This document shows, in pieces, positions 47,388-56,288 of a stretch of 64,000 nucleotides of DNA. The DNA lies in NCBI GenBank assembly GCA_030149295.1, contig JASBRV010000049.1:22221-86220 (forward strand), read 5' to 3'. Both the position numbers and the translations under genes were made by a program. The stretch's first letter is position 1. Every line of letters begins with the position of its first letter. The notes beneath the pieces were generated by a model. That model saw only the letters and a list, made by a program, of their open reading frames with translations. It searched no databases and was not told the origin of the DNA. This DNA is from Bacteriovoracales bacterium. GTDB lineage: Bacteria > Bdellovibrionota > Bacteriovoracia > Bacteriovoracales > Bacteriovoracaceae.

Positions 47388-48203
47388 TTACTCTTTGGCG
47401 AACAGAGAGACCCGATAACCGTTGTGTTTTCTGATGTTAAGCACTCCTATATCCAGTATAAGATATTGGCCTTTAATTCCCAAGAGAGTTCCTTCTATGT
47501 CCTTCATTTTATCGAAGGAAAGACTTTTGAATTTGGTGGGGATTTCAAGAATGGGGTATTTGATCTCTAAAACATTTTCTTCAACATCATCGGCATCTGC
47601 ATCATCCAGAAGGTCTCCATAGTTTTCAAAAATATTATCTCTTGCTTCCTCAAGATCGACCTCAGGATATTCCCCTTTAATCATACTACGCCAGTTGGTT
47701 TTATCAGCGAACTCTTTGGCAATTTCTACTTCAATTAGTCCTGATGTCTTGCGATCTGCCACCTTAAGGATGGGCAGGGCAAAGACAGCTCCTTGGTCAA
47801 TCCAGCGGGTAGGAACTTGAGTCTCTCGCGTGATCCCAATTTTAAGGCCACTGGTCACTGAGAGATAAATATAGTGAGGAATGAAGCAATGAGTTTCACC
47901 CCATTCTGGCTCTCTACATGTTCCCTTGTGATAGTGACACAACTCGGGTTTAACGATACAGGTATCACAGCGAGCTAGGGTCATTAGATTGTGATAGCTA
48001 TAGCCCTGGCCGTAACTTTTTTTGATTTCTTTACCATCATAAATATCGAAGATTTTTTCTTCCCAAGAGAGTTTAATTTTCTTACCTAAGTAATTGTTGA
48101 GAGGGTAGAGCTTATCATCCATGGGAAGTGAGTACGAGACGGGTTCATGTTCGCTAAGTTCCCCTTTCATCTTAAGTAAATTTCCAGTGCCAATTTTTTC
48201 CAT
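47388..48203 (-). CDS. DUF2797 family protein
   Basis: 271 residues. Conserved core: C-D-T-C-x(5)-C-H-Y-H-x(3)-C-R-E-P-E-W-G-E, then C-F-I-P-H-Y-I-Y-L-S, L-K-I-G-I-T-R and P-T-R-W-I-D-Q-G-A. The cysteine cluster suggests a zinc site, and the G-I-T-R segment recalls a GIY-YIG-like core. Family function is unknown. AAGGTAG before the ATG. It lies 7 bases downstream of the esterase gene and is a member of the acs-esterase-DUF2797-cdd operon. Confidence 0.8.
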   Translation of the reverse strand: MEKIGTGNLLKMKGELSEHEPVSYSLPMDDKLYPLNNYLGKKIKLSWEEKIFDIYDGKEIKKSYGQGYSYHNLMTLARCDTCIVKPELCHYHKGTCREPEWGETHCFIPHYIYLSVTSGLKIGITRETQVPTRWIDQGAVFALPILKVADRKTSGLIEVEIAKEFADKTNWRSMIKGEYPEVDLEEARDNIFENYGDLLDDADADDVEENVLEIKYPILEIPTKFKSLSFDKMKDIEGTLLGIKGQYLILDIGVLNIRKHNGYRVSLFAKE

Positions 48204-48210
48204 ATCTACC

Positions 48211-48915
48211 TTAAAGAATTTGATTCTTTTTAAAAAATTCGATTAATTGCTTCATCACAATGGGAGGGATTTCGTGCCCTCCATTAAACTCGATGGAGTA
48301 AACCTCTCGCTTGCTGGATCTAATAAGCTGAGTCAGTGCCCTCGCTAAATCAACGGGAAGAACGGGGTCTCCTGTTCCATGGGATTGAAAAATGGGCTTT
48401 TTCCATGAACTTTCTTCAAGTCTTTTTTTCCAAATATCTTTAGCAATTAGTGTCGAAGAGAGAAGGATGAGTGATTCTGGGTCTAGGCCTTTTTCAAAGG
48501 TCAGGTAATTGGCCATCATAGATCCTTGGGAGAATCCTCCTAAAAGAAATTTATCATGGGAAAGCTCTTCAATCATTTCCTTTATCGATTGCGAAGATTC
48601 TTCTAGGCCCTCTGGGATATGATCTGCAAAAATTTCTTCAAAACCACCATTTGTGATGGCTTGATTTAGTTTCATCATATCAATGGGAAACCACGCTTTT
48701 CCGTGCATGTAAGGGCCAATGGGAACTTTGATAATTCCATCGGGAAATATCCAATTCAATTTTTTTAATTCAGGACTCAATGAAGCCAGGGGCGCTAGGT
48801 CTCTCATGTTGGCGCCATAACCATGCAGCATAAACATCGTTATGGGACTTCCATTGTCCACATGGATGTAGTCAATAGAATGATGGGAAGACTTAAAGTT
48901 TTTTACTTCACTCAA
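48211..48915 (-). CDS. Phospholipase/carboxylesterase family alpha/beta hydrolase
   Basis: 234 residues, TTG start overlapping the acs stop (TTGA) with GGGAG before it. Alpha/beta hydrolase of the acyl-protein thioesterase/carboxylesterase group: H-G-Y-G-A-N near 31-36, nucleophile in G-G-F-S-Q-G-S, catalytic Asp in H-G-T-G-D-P-V-L-P and His in G-G-H-E-I-P. Cytoplasmic; hydrolyses esters or thioesters, substrate unknown. Coupled to acetyl-CoA synthetase. Confidence 0.85.
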   Translation of the reverse strand: MSEVKNFKSSHHSIDYIHVDNGSPITMFMLHGYGANMRDLAPLASLSPELKKLNWIFPDGIIKVPIGPYMHGKAWFPIDMMKLNQAITNGGFEEIFADHIPEGLEESSQSIKEMIEELSHDKFLLGGFSQGSMMANYLTFEKGLDPESLILLSSTLIAKDIWKKRLEESSWKKPIFQSHGTGDPVLPVDLARALTQLIRSSKREVYSIEFNGGHEIPPIVMKQLIEFFKKNQIL

Positions 48916-50807
48916 AGACCAGCTCCCTTTTTGATCTCATCAACAACTTCTGGATTAAGAAGAGTTGAGATATCTCCAAGATCACCAGTGTCTTTAGCGG
49001 CAATTTTTCTCAAGATTCGTCTCATGATTTTCCCAGAGCGAGTCTTGGGAAGACCGCTCACAACCTGAACGCAATCAGCTTTAGCAATGGGTCCTATCAT
49101 TTTTGTGATATGAGCATTGAGTTCTTTTTGAATGTTTTCTCCCTCGATCTTAGATGAGTCTTGGCAAATGACATAAGCATATATTCCCTGACCTTTGATC
49201 TCATGGGGAAAACCAACGACTGCACTTTCGATAATATTTTCGTGCTCGTTGATGGCATCTTCAACTTCCGCCGTGCCTATTCGGTGGCCGCTAACATTAA
49301 TGACATCATCAACTCTTCCTGTGATACGGTAGCGAGATTCACTATCCCTCTTAGCTCCATCTCCAGTAAAATAGCGACCAGGGTATGTCGTAAAATAGGT
49401 TTCTTTATAGCGATCATGGTTCCCCCAAATGGTCCGTGCTATCCCCGGCCAGGGTTTTTCAATACAAAGATTACCTTCTGCAGGTGAGCCACTGACTTCT
49501 TTTCCCTCGGCATCAACTAAAAGAGGCTGAATTCCGGGCATAGGCAGGGTGGCATGGGCAGGCACTGATTCCGTCACTCCGGCCAAAGAGCTAATCATGA
49601 TTCCTCCCGTTTCTGTTTGCCACCAGGTATCTACGATTGGACAGCGCTCTTTACCTACTTCCTTGTGATACCACTCCCATGCTTCTTCATTAATGGGCTC
49701 TCCCACTGAGCCTAAGACTTTTAGACTTGAAAGGTCGTGCTTTCTGACGAGTTCGATATCACAGGCCATCAGGGCACGAATGGCAGTGGGGGCAGTATAA
49801 AAGTGAGTGACCTTATACTTATCGATAACGTCCCAGAAGCGATCGGCCGCTGGGTAGGTAGGGACTCCCTCAAACATGAGAGTTGTTGCTCCTTTAAGAA
49901 GGGGCCCATAGGTAATATAACTATGACCAGTGATCCATCCAATATCGGCACTACACCAATAGGTATCGTTTTCCTCCATTTGAAAAACATTTTCAAAAGT
50001 AAAACCTGCCCACACCATATAGCCTGCTGTTGTGTGCATAAGGCCCTTGGGAGTACCCGTTGATCCTGAAGTATAGAGAATGAAAAGTGGATCTTCCGCG
50101 TTCATCTCGGTGGGTTCACATGTGGTAGAGGCATCTTTTAATAGTTCCATGAGCTTGTGGTCACGGCCTTCTTTGTAGGTGACTTTTGCCCCTGTTCTTT
50201 CTCTCACCAAAACTTTCTCTACACCGGGGCAACTTTCGAGGGCTTCATCAGTTATGGCCTTGAGAGCAATGGTCTTTCCTCCACGAAAGGCTTCGTCGCA
50301 AGTGACGACAATTTTCGCCTCACAATCGTTCACTCGGCCTGCTAGGGCTTGAGCACTGAAGCCACCAAAGACAACAGAATGAATGGCTCCAATTCTTGCG
50401 CAAGCAAGAACGCCAGTGAGAAGTTCCGGCACCATGGACATATAAAAAACAACGCGATCACCTTTTTGAACACCCTGATCTTTAAGAACATTTGAAAAGC
50501 GACAAACATCAGCATGAAGTTCTTTATAGGTGAGGCAAATCTCTTTCTCGTTGGGATCATTGGCTTCCCAAATGATAGCCGTCTTATCGCCTCGTGTTTC
50601 GAGGTGGCGATCGAGGCAATTTTCTGTGATGTTTAGAGATGCTCCTTCAAACCATTTGATGTCGAGGGAGTTGAAATCACCTGAGCAAACTTTGTCCCAC
50701 GGCTTATGCCAAGAGTATTCTTTAGCGACCTTGTCCCAAAAGGCCTCGGGTGAATTGAGGGCTTCGGCCCATGCTTCTTGATACGCAGCTTTGCTCGTTA
50801 ATTTCAT
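48912..50807 (-). CDS. acs: Acetyl-CoA synthetase
   Basis: 631 residues, usual length. Activates acetate to acetyl-CoA through an acetyl-adenylate. ANL-family motifs: Y-T-S-G-S-T-G-T-P-K-G, W-W-Q-T-E-T-G-G, Y-F-T-G-D-G and K-T-R-S-G-K-I-M-R-R with the regulatory/catalytic Lys that is acetylated in Acs. N-terminal ACAS_N residues W-F-E-G-A-S-L-N-I-T-E-N-C-L-D-R-H are present. GGAGG before the ATG. First gene of a five-gene minus-strand operon; divergent from the large gene at 51002. Confidence 0.93.
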   Translation of the reverse strand: MKLTSKAAYQEAWAEALNSPEAFWDKVAKEYSWHKPWDKVCSGDFNSLDIKWFEGASLNITENCLDRHLETRGDKTAIIWEANDPNEKEICLTYKELHADVCRFSNVLKDQGVQKGDRVVFYMSMVPELLTGVLACARIGAIHSVVFGGFSAQALAGRVNDCEAKIVVTCDEAFRGGKTIALKAITDEALESCPGVEKVLVRERTGAKVTYKEGRDHKLMELLKDASTTCEPTEMNAEDPLFILYTSGSTGTPKGLMHTTAGYMVWAGFTFENVFQMEENDTYWCSADIGWITGHSYITYGPLLKGATTLMFEGVPTYPAADRFWDVIDKYKVTHFYTAPTAIRALMACDIELVRKHDLSSLKVLGSVGEPINEEAWEWYHKEVGKERCPIVDTWWQTETGGIMISSLAGVTESVPAHATLPMPGIQPLLVDAEGKEVSGSPAEGNLCIEKPWPGIARTIWGNHDRYKETYFTTYPGRYFTGDGAKRDSESRYRITGRVDDVINVSGHRIGTAEVEDAINEHENIIESAVVGFPHEIKGQGIYAYVICQDSSKIEGENIQKELNAHITKMIGPIAKADCVQVVSGLPKTRSGKIMRRILRKIAAKDTGDLGDISTLLNPEVVDEIKKGAGL

Positions 50808-51001
50808 CGCTTCCTCCGTGATTTTAAAGTGTTAGAAGTGTACCAAAGGAGTTGGTTTCGTGTGTAGACGACTGGCGAAACACCTTTCTAAGTATCTGAT
50901 ATTACAATACGTTTTGGACTCCATTTTTAAGGTTTAGCTGTAAAAATCCGATACATTAGCCAGGGCTAGTGGTGAGCCCACATGAAACAGAGGATAATCA
51001 G

Positions 51002-53278
51002 GTGAAAGGCCTTATAAAAAATGCCCTTATTTTTTTAGTAACTTCTCTTTCTTTATCTCTTTTAGCCGAAGGGCTTTACGAGCAAACCGAAACACTTGAT
51101 CGTACCATTAGCTATATTGAAGAGGGGGTAGACCTCTACGAGATGGATGGTCAATTTAATTACGATAAGCTTCAAGGCCTAGAAACAGTTGTAAAAGGTG
51201 CGCAAGGTATGATGAGTCGTCTTCAAGGTAGGGAGATTCTCAATACAGAAAAAGGAAAGTTTCTTCAAAAACGTTATCAACACTTAATGAATTATTTCTC
51301 GGTCGCCAAAACTTTTAAAGAATGTATTGGTGATGAGGAGAAACAAGTCTCTCTCAAAATTCTTTCTGCCATGGGAAACCAGTTTAAAGATATCAATGTT
51401 TCTTGTCGGGATGTTCAAGTGAGCAGTGATACAAATTTTGATGAATTTTATTCTAATGTGATGGCGATTGCAGGAAAGGGCAGAGTCGAAGATGTTTTTC
51501 AAGATGTCTCGGAAAAGTCCTTAGAAAACTACGCTAAGACCTACGCTAATATGAAGTATAGTTTTGATCCAACGGCCAATTATCAAAGCCTCGCCAAAGA
51601 GCTATGTGCCTCTCAATGTCATGATGAAAAATTAAGAAAAGTGGAATCGATTATTAAAAGAGAGTTTGATCTTTTAAAAAATCAGAGGGCACCAAGATAC
51701 ACTACAGAACAAATAAGAGCAGACCTTGACTCCAAGGTAGAAAATATCAATGCCTCTATTGACGATCTTAATGGCGAGGTGAACACCAGAAATCGTACCA
51801 TGTGGTGGGATGCTATGGATGAAGGGGAGAACTTCGGTCCTAAGTATCAAGGTTATCTCGCGAATTTTATGAAAAATGTTAATGATGGACCCGGTGTTTT
51901 ACTTCTCACAGAAGAAATGAAGGAAGCTATTGGAAGTCCTCGCCTTAAAGATGATTATGAGAAAGGGGATGAGGGTAAGTATGAATTTCCTAAGCATAAG
52001 AAGCCAAGCGTGACGCAAATAAAAGAGGCCAAAAAAGAAGTTTTTTCAAACTTAAAAGAGCAATTTAGTAAAACTCTTGAAAATAAAAAGAAGGCCTCTG
52101 ATAAGAAAACCAGTGACGTCCAAGAAGATCTTGAAGACCTGTTAATTTCAAATCCCATTGCGGCCGCACAAATGCTCAATAAAAATCCTGAGTATGCTCA
52201 TCTTATGTGTGATCCCCTTAAGGAGATCGGTAAAAACAAGAAATTTGATGAGAAAATGGATAAGGTCATGCTCATTGGTGGAGCAGTCCTTGGTGTAGGA
52301 CTTTTGGCAACAGGGGTAGGCTCTCTCGTCGGTGGATGGCTTCTTGCCGGTACCGCTTCAGCTGCGACTTTAGCAACAGTGGGGGTGACGGCAGGTGTAG
52401 CCGGTTTTACTTTAGGAGCTGCTGAAGGTGGCTACTGGCTTAAGAGATTAAATGAGCACAAGCACGATATCAATGTCTTTGAATCGAGCATTCTTGCTGG
52501 AGCTAGTGACGAGCGTAGTTATCAGCAAGCCGCGGAGTCCTTGGCGAAATATAGAGAGGCGCGTTTTGATGCCATCCTTTCACTCGGCTTTTCCGCTTTT
52601 GAATCACTGACCATTGTTAATGATGTGGGAAGAATGAGCCGGATTTTTAAAAATGCTGATGCTATCGGTGATTTAAGTACTGCCGAGAAAACGTTAGCGA
52701 TGAAAAAGGTGACTGATACTTATGAGCAAGTGGCTAAGAATCCCAAGCTCCTTTCGGTCATGAACAAAATCAAAAAAGTTATGGGATCGGAAAAGTTTTC
52801 TAAGTTCTTTGCTTCTATTGCTTCCCTGTCAGATAAGGCGAAGCTTTCTATGCTGAATCTGATGGCGAAAATTAAGCCCAGTAGTCTTGAAGGTGACGTG
52901 GGAACTTCTATTGCCGATGTTCTCAATAAAATGATTGCAAGAGGTGAATTAAGCCCCGACGAAGCTCGTGCAATCGGGTCTCAGTATCAAAAGGGAAATA
53001 TTGGCAATCTCGTGTATTCAGCGCAAAAGAATAAATTTGCTGCCAATTTCGAAGTGACAAATCCTCAAACAATTCGTGATGTGGATAATGTAGAACTTTC
53101 TACTTCAGAAAGAGTTGCTATTGAAACTGACAATGATTTTGGTTTTTATCTCAATCAATTAGACGAAGGAGATAAGGAATTCACCATGAAATTTATCCAA
53201 CTGAATCGCTCTCGCGATGTTCCTAAAGAAGATATTGTTCAACGGCTTAAGAGCTCCGTTGGACAATGTAATCTCTAA
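51002..53278 (+). CDS. Large exported protein with hydrophobic glycine-rich hairpin
   Basis: 758 residues from GTG 51002, which has AGAGGA ahead and gives a signal peptide (1-22); an in-frame GTG at 50969 adds 11 non-hydrophobic residues. The first 410 residues are helical and charged, with several Cys. Around 420-485 there is a Gly/Ala-rich hydrophobic pair of helices (starting V-M-L-I-G-G-A-V-L-G-V-G-L and V-G-V-T-A-G-V-A-G-F) followed by a helical C-terminal part. Such a hairpin suggests membrane insertion. No family recognised. Similar large proteins with a central hydrophobic hairpin seem common in bdellovibrio-like genomes (recollection, not checked). Confidence 0.6.
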   Translation: MKGLIKNALIFLVTSLSLSLLAEGLYEQTETLDRTISYIEEGVDLYEMDGQFNYDKLQGLETVVKGAQGMMSRLQGREILNTEKGKFLQKRYQHLMNYFSVAKTFKECIGDEEKQVSLKILSAMGNQFKDINVSCRDVQVSSDTNFDEFYSNVMAIAGKGRVEDVFQDVSEKSLENYAKTYANMKYSFDPTANYQSLAKELCASQCHDEKLRKVESIIKREFDLLKNQRAPRYTTEQIRADLDSKVENINASIDDLNGEVNTRNRTMWWDAMDEGENFGPKYQGYLANFMKNVNDGPGVLLLTEEMKEAIGSPRLKDDYEKGDEGKYEFPKHKKPSVTQIKEAKKEVFSNLKEQFSKTLENKKKASDKKTSDVQEDLEDLLISNPIAAAQMLNKNPEYAHLMCDPLKEIGKNKKFDEKMDKVMLIGGAVLGVGLLATGVGSLVGGWLLAGTASAATLATVGVTAGVAGFTLGAAEGGYWLKRLNEHKHDINVFESSILAGASDERSYQQAAESLAKYREARFDAILSLGFSAFESLTIVNDVGRMSRIFKNADAIGDLSTAEKTLAMKKVTDTYEQVAKNPKLLSVMNKIKKVMGSEKFSKFFASIASLSDKAKLSMLNLMAKIKPSSLEGDVGTSIADVLNKMIARGELSPDEARAIGSQYQKGNIGNLVYSAQKNKFAANFEVTNPQTIRDVDNVELSTSERVAIETDNDFGFYLNQLDEGDKEFTMKFIQLNRSRDVPKEDIVQRLKSSVGQCNL

Positions 53279-53296
53279 TCATTGATTTTTAAAGCT

Positions 53297-54067
53297 TTAG
53301 ACTGTGACCTTTTCACTCATGAGAGTGAACTGGTCTCTAAGCACACTTCTCAAATATATTTTTTCCTTTGGTTCTAGTCCTATGAACTCTAGACCAAGAC
53401 TTACTGTTTGATGGGAAGGGCGTTGAGACTTAACTAAAAAATCGAAACTTAAGGGAGTGCCCTGAGGATCATGAAATAGGATTTTTCCTTTCTTTTCCAA
53501 AAAAGAGCCTTGCTCTTCCTCACCGTGGAAGCGAAGACTGACCCCTCCGCTACTTATATTTTCTATCGTGGCATGGTGGAAACCTTCTTTTTCTTCAAAA
53601 ATGAGAACGCTTTTTATTTGGCAATCCACTCGACCACGAGCGTCCCACACATTCCTTAGGTAGCGGCTTAAGAAAAAGCGCTGGATGATGGGATAAAAAA
53701 GATAAAGCATAAGAAAAAAGTTAATTCCGTTAAAAAGATAGGCACTGGCATGAGGGTTTTTTGTCATGTAAGGCCAGCCAAAGGCTTCAAAGGTAAAGAG
53801 AGCGTAAAGCTTATAAATGGTGAGAGCAAAATAGAGACCATAGGCAAAGCGAGTGTAGGTAAGAAGAAAAATACCCGTCAAAGGGGAGAGAAGCCAAAAA
53901 GAGAAGAAGCGAGAAAAGCTTTGAGAGTTCTCTTGGATATTATTCCAAATAAGTGACCACTCTAGACCTGTTTGTGATTTAAGAACTAAGACCTTAAGTA
54001 GCGGTTCGGCAATCAAGAAAAGAGAAATGAGATTAATAAGCCTCATGAGGTTTTTGGCTTCACGCAT
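53297..54067 (-). CDS. Membrane-anchored PilZ-domain protein
   Basis: 256 residues: four hydrophobic helices in the first 135 residues, then a cytosolic domain. The domain has R-G-R followed by V-D-C, then A-T-I-E-N-I-S-S-G-G-V-S-L-R-F, the D/N-x-S-x-G-G motif of PilZ domains, and a final L-G-L-E-F-I-G-L. PilZ domains bind c-di-GMP through an RxxxR and a [D/N]xSxxG motif; the arginine part is less clear here. A role in c-di-GMP response at the membrane is likely. Convergent with the gene at 51002; the gap holds no clear terminator. Confidence 0.7.
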   Translation of the reverse strand: MREAKNLMRLINLISLFLIAEPLLKVLVLKSQTGLEWSLIWNNIQENSQSFSRFFSFWLLSPLTGIFLLTYTRFAYGLYFALTIYKLYALFTFEAFGWPYMTKNPHASAYLFNGINFFLMLYLFYPIIQRFFLSRYLRNVWDARGRVDCQIKSVLIFEEKEGFHHATIENISSGGVSLRFHGEEEQGSFLEKKGKILFHDPQGTPLSFDFLVKSQRPSHQTVSLGLEFIGLEPKEKIYLRSVLRDQFTLMSEKVTV

Positions 54068-54269
54068 AAAGAGTTCCTTTGTTTTGTAACCATCTTAGGC
54101 TTTGCTAACTTCAGTGCAAGGGCTCTTTTTTTTAAGTACTTAGGTCTCCATTTCTCTTTTGAAATTGCCTTAAAAAGGTGTCAGGCGCACTGAGTCAGGA
54201 AAAAAATTCAGCAGAAAAGAAATCTGATCCAGCTTCTATAGAATGAAGAGGTCGCCAAAAGGATGTGAA

Positions 54270-54842
54270 ATGAAAAAAATACTTCTTTGTCTTTTTATGG
54301 TCTTTCTTGTCATGGAAGCTAAGGCCTTTATGATTGAGCCCTATCTCTTTACCAGTTACGGTGAAGCGGTTCATCCTAATGAAAGCGAAAGCCCAACGAT
54401 GTTTGGTCACGGAGTAGGAACCTCTGTGCTCTTTGATGTCTTTCCCATGATTTCTTTAGGCGTGAGTGGGGACTATCGTTTTTATAATCAAAGTTCTGAG
54501 GTGAAGTCGCCTTACGGAAATAGGACCGGAAAGAGACTCGCAATCTCTCCAACTCTTGGTGTGAAATTAGGGCCCATCTTCTTTAAATATTATTACCATT
54601 TAACAGGGGATTATGAACTCGATAATGCTACTGATTCCGGCAGTGAGGTGACCTATACAGATGTTTCAGGCCACTCCTTTTGGTTGAGTATTCCAGTTTT
54701 TCCCTTAATTAGAGTGGGTGCTTTTTATGAAATGGAATCTTTTGACACCTCTATTAATGGTGCGACAGAAACCGATTTAACAACCAATAATAATGAGTTG
54801 GAATACAACAAATTTGGAATTTATTTTTCTATTCTTCTTTAA
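54270..54842 (+). CDS. Small outer-membrane beta-barrel protein
   Basis: 190 residues from ATG 54270 (AAGGA before it; an in-frame start 27 bases earlier would spoil the signal peptide). Signal peptide 1-19 (ending A-K-A). Then strands such as P-Y-L-F-T-S-Y-G, G-V-S-G-D-Y-R-F-Y, F-F-K-Y-Y-Y-H-L, F-W-L-S-I-P-V-F and a final F-G-I-Y-F-S-I-L-L, consistent with an 8-stranded OmpA/OmpX-size barrel. Forms a run with the small lipoprotein and the surface protein that follow, with gaps of 29 and 15 bases. Confidence 0.65.
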   Translation: MKKILLCLFMVFLVMEAKAFMIEPYLFTSYGEAVHPNESESPTMFGHGVGTSVLFDVFPMISLGVSGDYRFYNQSSEVKSPYGNRTGKRLAISPTLGVKLGPIFFKYYYHLTGDYELDNATDSGSEVTYTDVSGHSFWLSIPVFPLIRVGAFYEMESFDTSINGATETDLTTNNNELEYNKFGIYFSILL

Positions 54843-54871
54843 AAAAGAAGAAGCAGACAAAGGGTGAAAAA

Positions 54872-55021
54872 ATGAAAACTTTCTTTTTTTTAAGCTCACT
54901 TTTAATTTTACTTTTATCTTTTACCAGTTGTGGTCAGGATGGGGCGGCGATTGCTCCTGGTGCCAATGGTACGACAATTTCTGAGGTAAGGGCCGATTGC
55001 AATGGACAGTCTTGTCTCTAA
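54872..55021 (+). CDS. Very small lipoprotein (49 residues)
   Basis: ATG with AAAGGG in front. The N-terminus starts M-K-T-F-F-F-L-S-S-L-L and runs to a lipobox S-F-T-S-C (Cys20), followed by only 29 mature residues: G-Q-D-G, a short Gly/Ala/Thr part and a C-terminal pair of cysteines in A-D-C-N-G-Q-S-C-L. Too short for most gene callers, but the combination of a good ribosome-binding site, a clean lipoprotein signal and close fit between neighbours supports it. Function unknown; possibly an accessory of the neighbouring surface protein. Confidence 0.65.
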   Translation: MKTFFFLSSLLILLLSFTSCGQDGAAIAPGANGTTISEVRADCNGQSCL

Positions 55022-55036
55022 GAAACAGAGGAATTT

Positions 55037-56035
55037 ATGTTTAAGTTAGCTTTTGTTATTTTTAGTTTTTGTTTATTGGTCAATATTCAGGCCAATGGGT
55101 TGAAGGTTAATAACTTTAACCCACAGAAATCTGCAGAGCGCCTAAGAAAAATGGGTAACACCATTATGAACACTGCGGATAGGGCTCAATACATTAAAGA
55201 GCTCTATTATTCAGTCAATGGTTATCCTGCCACTTATGATACCACAAACTTAGCTGATCCCCATTTGGATCTTTTTAATAATATTTTAGGGGCAAATGGT
55301 GTGGGAGGAATTCTCTTTGGTGCCGGTTATGAAACCTGCGATGCCATCCCAACTTCAGGAAGTGCATCTGGTAGTGCTGGACCACGAGTGGGAACCTTAA
55401 ACCTTAACTTCGCAACAGGAACCCAAACCATACCATCCTATTACCAAACAGACGCTTCGACTACGATGGATAAAAGGATTAATGTTAGCGGGCAAGTGGC
55501 CGTATCAATAGAGCTCAAATGTCATGCAAATTCAGCTGTTCAAACAGGTTATGTAAGACTTGATTACAGCCAATTCAATATTGTTTACGAAGGCTTTTAT
55601 CAAAAAAATAGCACGACCGGTGCTGTGAATCTGGATATTTATGTCAAAACTCAAGCAGGTGGTGGCCAAAATATTCTGATTCCCACCCAGTTCTCTACAA
55701 CTGATGGAGAGAATTATAGAATCTATTCGGCCTACATTAATCTGGATGGGGGAGGACAAAACTATATCGTCGCCGTCAATGGTATTGTTAATGGAAACGG
55801 TCAAATTGCCTATCTCAACACCACTGACACTACAGGTGGACCTGTGACAACAGCTCCGAACAATTTTGGAAGTCTAAGCAATGCTGGTGGAACGAGTGTA
55901 GCCGTTGAGTGTATTGATGTAACCAATGAAACAACCACCACAGGATGCAGTGCCATCCCAGCTCCTGGAAGTTTGGTAATTGGCGGAACAACCAGCACTT
56001 GGACTGTGAACTCCCTATCGGCCGTTTCCCTATAG
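55037..56035 (+). CDS. Exported Gly/Ser/Thr-rich surface protein
   Basis: 332 residues. AGAGGA before the ATG, signal peptide 1-19 (ending I-Q-A). A short helical part (20-70) is followed by a beta-rich region with Thr, Ser, Gly and Asn in high proportion (T-Q-T-I-P-S-Y-Y, G-G-G-Q-N, T-T-D-T-T-G-G-P-V-T-T), and five cysteines spread over the chain. This composition is typical of surface or fimbrial proteins; a pilin-like start is not evident. No family recognised. A hairpin follows 39 bases after the stop. Confidence 0.55.
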   Translation: MFKLAFVIFSFCLLVNIQANGLKVNNFNPQKSAERLRKMGNTIMNTADRAQYIKELYYSVNGYPATYDTTNLADPHLDLFNNILGANGVGGILFGAGYETCDAIPTSGSASGSAGPRVGTLNLNFATGTQTIPSYYQTDASTTMDKRINVSGQVAVSIELKCHANSAVQTGYVRLDYSQFNIVYEGFYQKNSTTGAVNLDIYVKTQAGGGQNILIPTQFSTTDGENYRIYSAYINLDGGGQNYIVAVNGIVNGNGQIAYLNTTDTTGGPVTTAPNNFGSLSNAGGTSVAVECIDVTNETTTTGCSAIPAPGSLVIGGTTSTWTVNSLSAVSL

Positions 56036-56073
56036 TTTTATCCAACAGATTTCTTCTAAAAATTCCGGCAAAT

Positions 56074-56091
56074 TGCCTCGAATCCGAGGCA
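56074..56091 (+). terminator. Terminator-like hairpin after the surface-protein gene
   Basis: TGCCTCG (56074-56080), loop AATC, CGAGGCA (56085-56091), a perfect 7-bp GC-rich stem with a tetraloop, followed by a T-rich stretch (CTCGTCGTTTCCTTTAATTT). The T-tract is interrupted, but the position 39 bases after a stop fits termination. Confidence 0.55.
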
Positions 56092-56288
56092 CTCGTCGTT
56101 TCCTTTAATTTCTCCAATTTACATGTAATTCTAATTATTTAGGTATCATTTTCGCCTAATCCTCCTTTCTTATTAGAGAAAAAGAGAGCTAAGCAATTAA
56201 AATGAGAATAGTAGTTAAGTTAAATGCTCAAGTTAAGCGATGGGTTTGACGATAAAGAGTTAGAAAACTGTATCCAACGAGTGAAGTT

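Noticed and set aside
54068..54269. GCAAAGCC and GGTTAC elements on the minus strand upstream of the PilZ gene, resembling parts of a c-di-GMP-I riboswitch
   Set aside because: The two elements are only about 8 bases apart, too close to enclose the second hairpin of that riboswitch, and the first conserved segment is missing.
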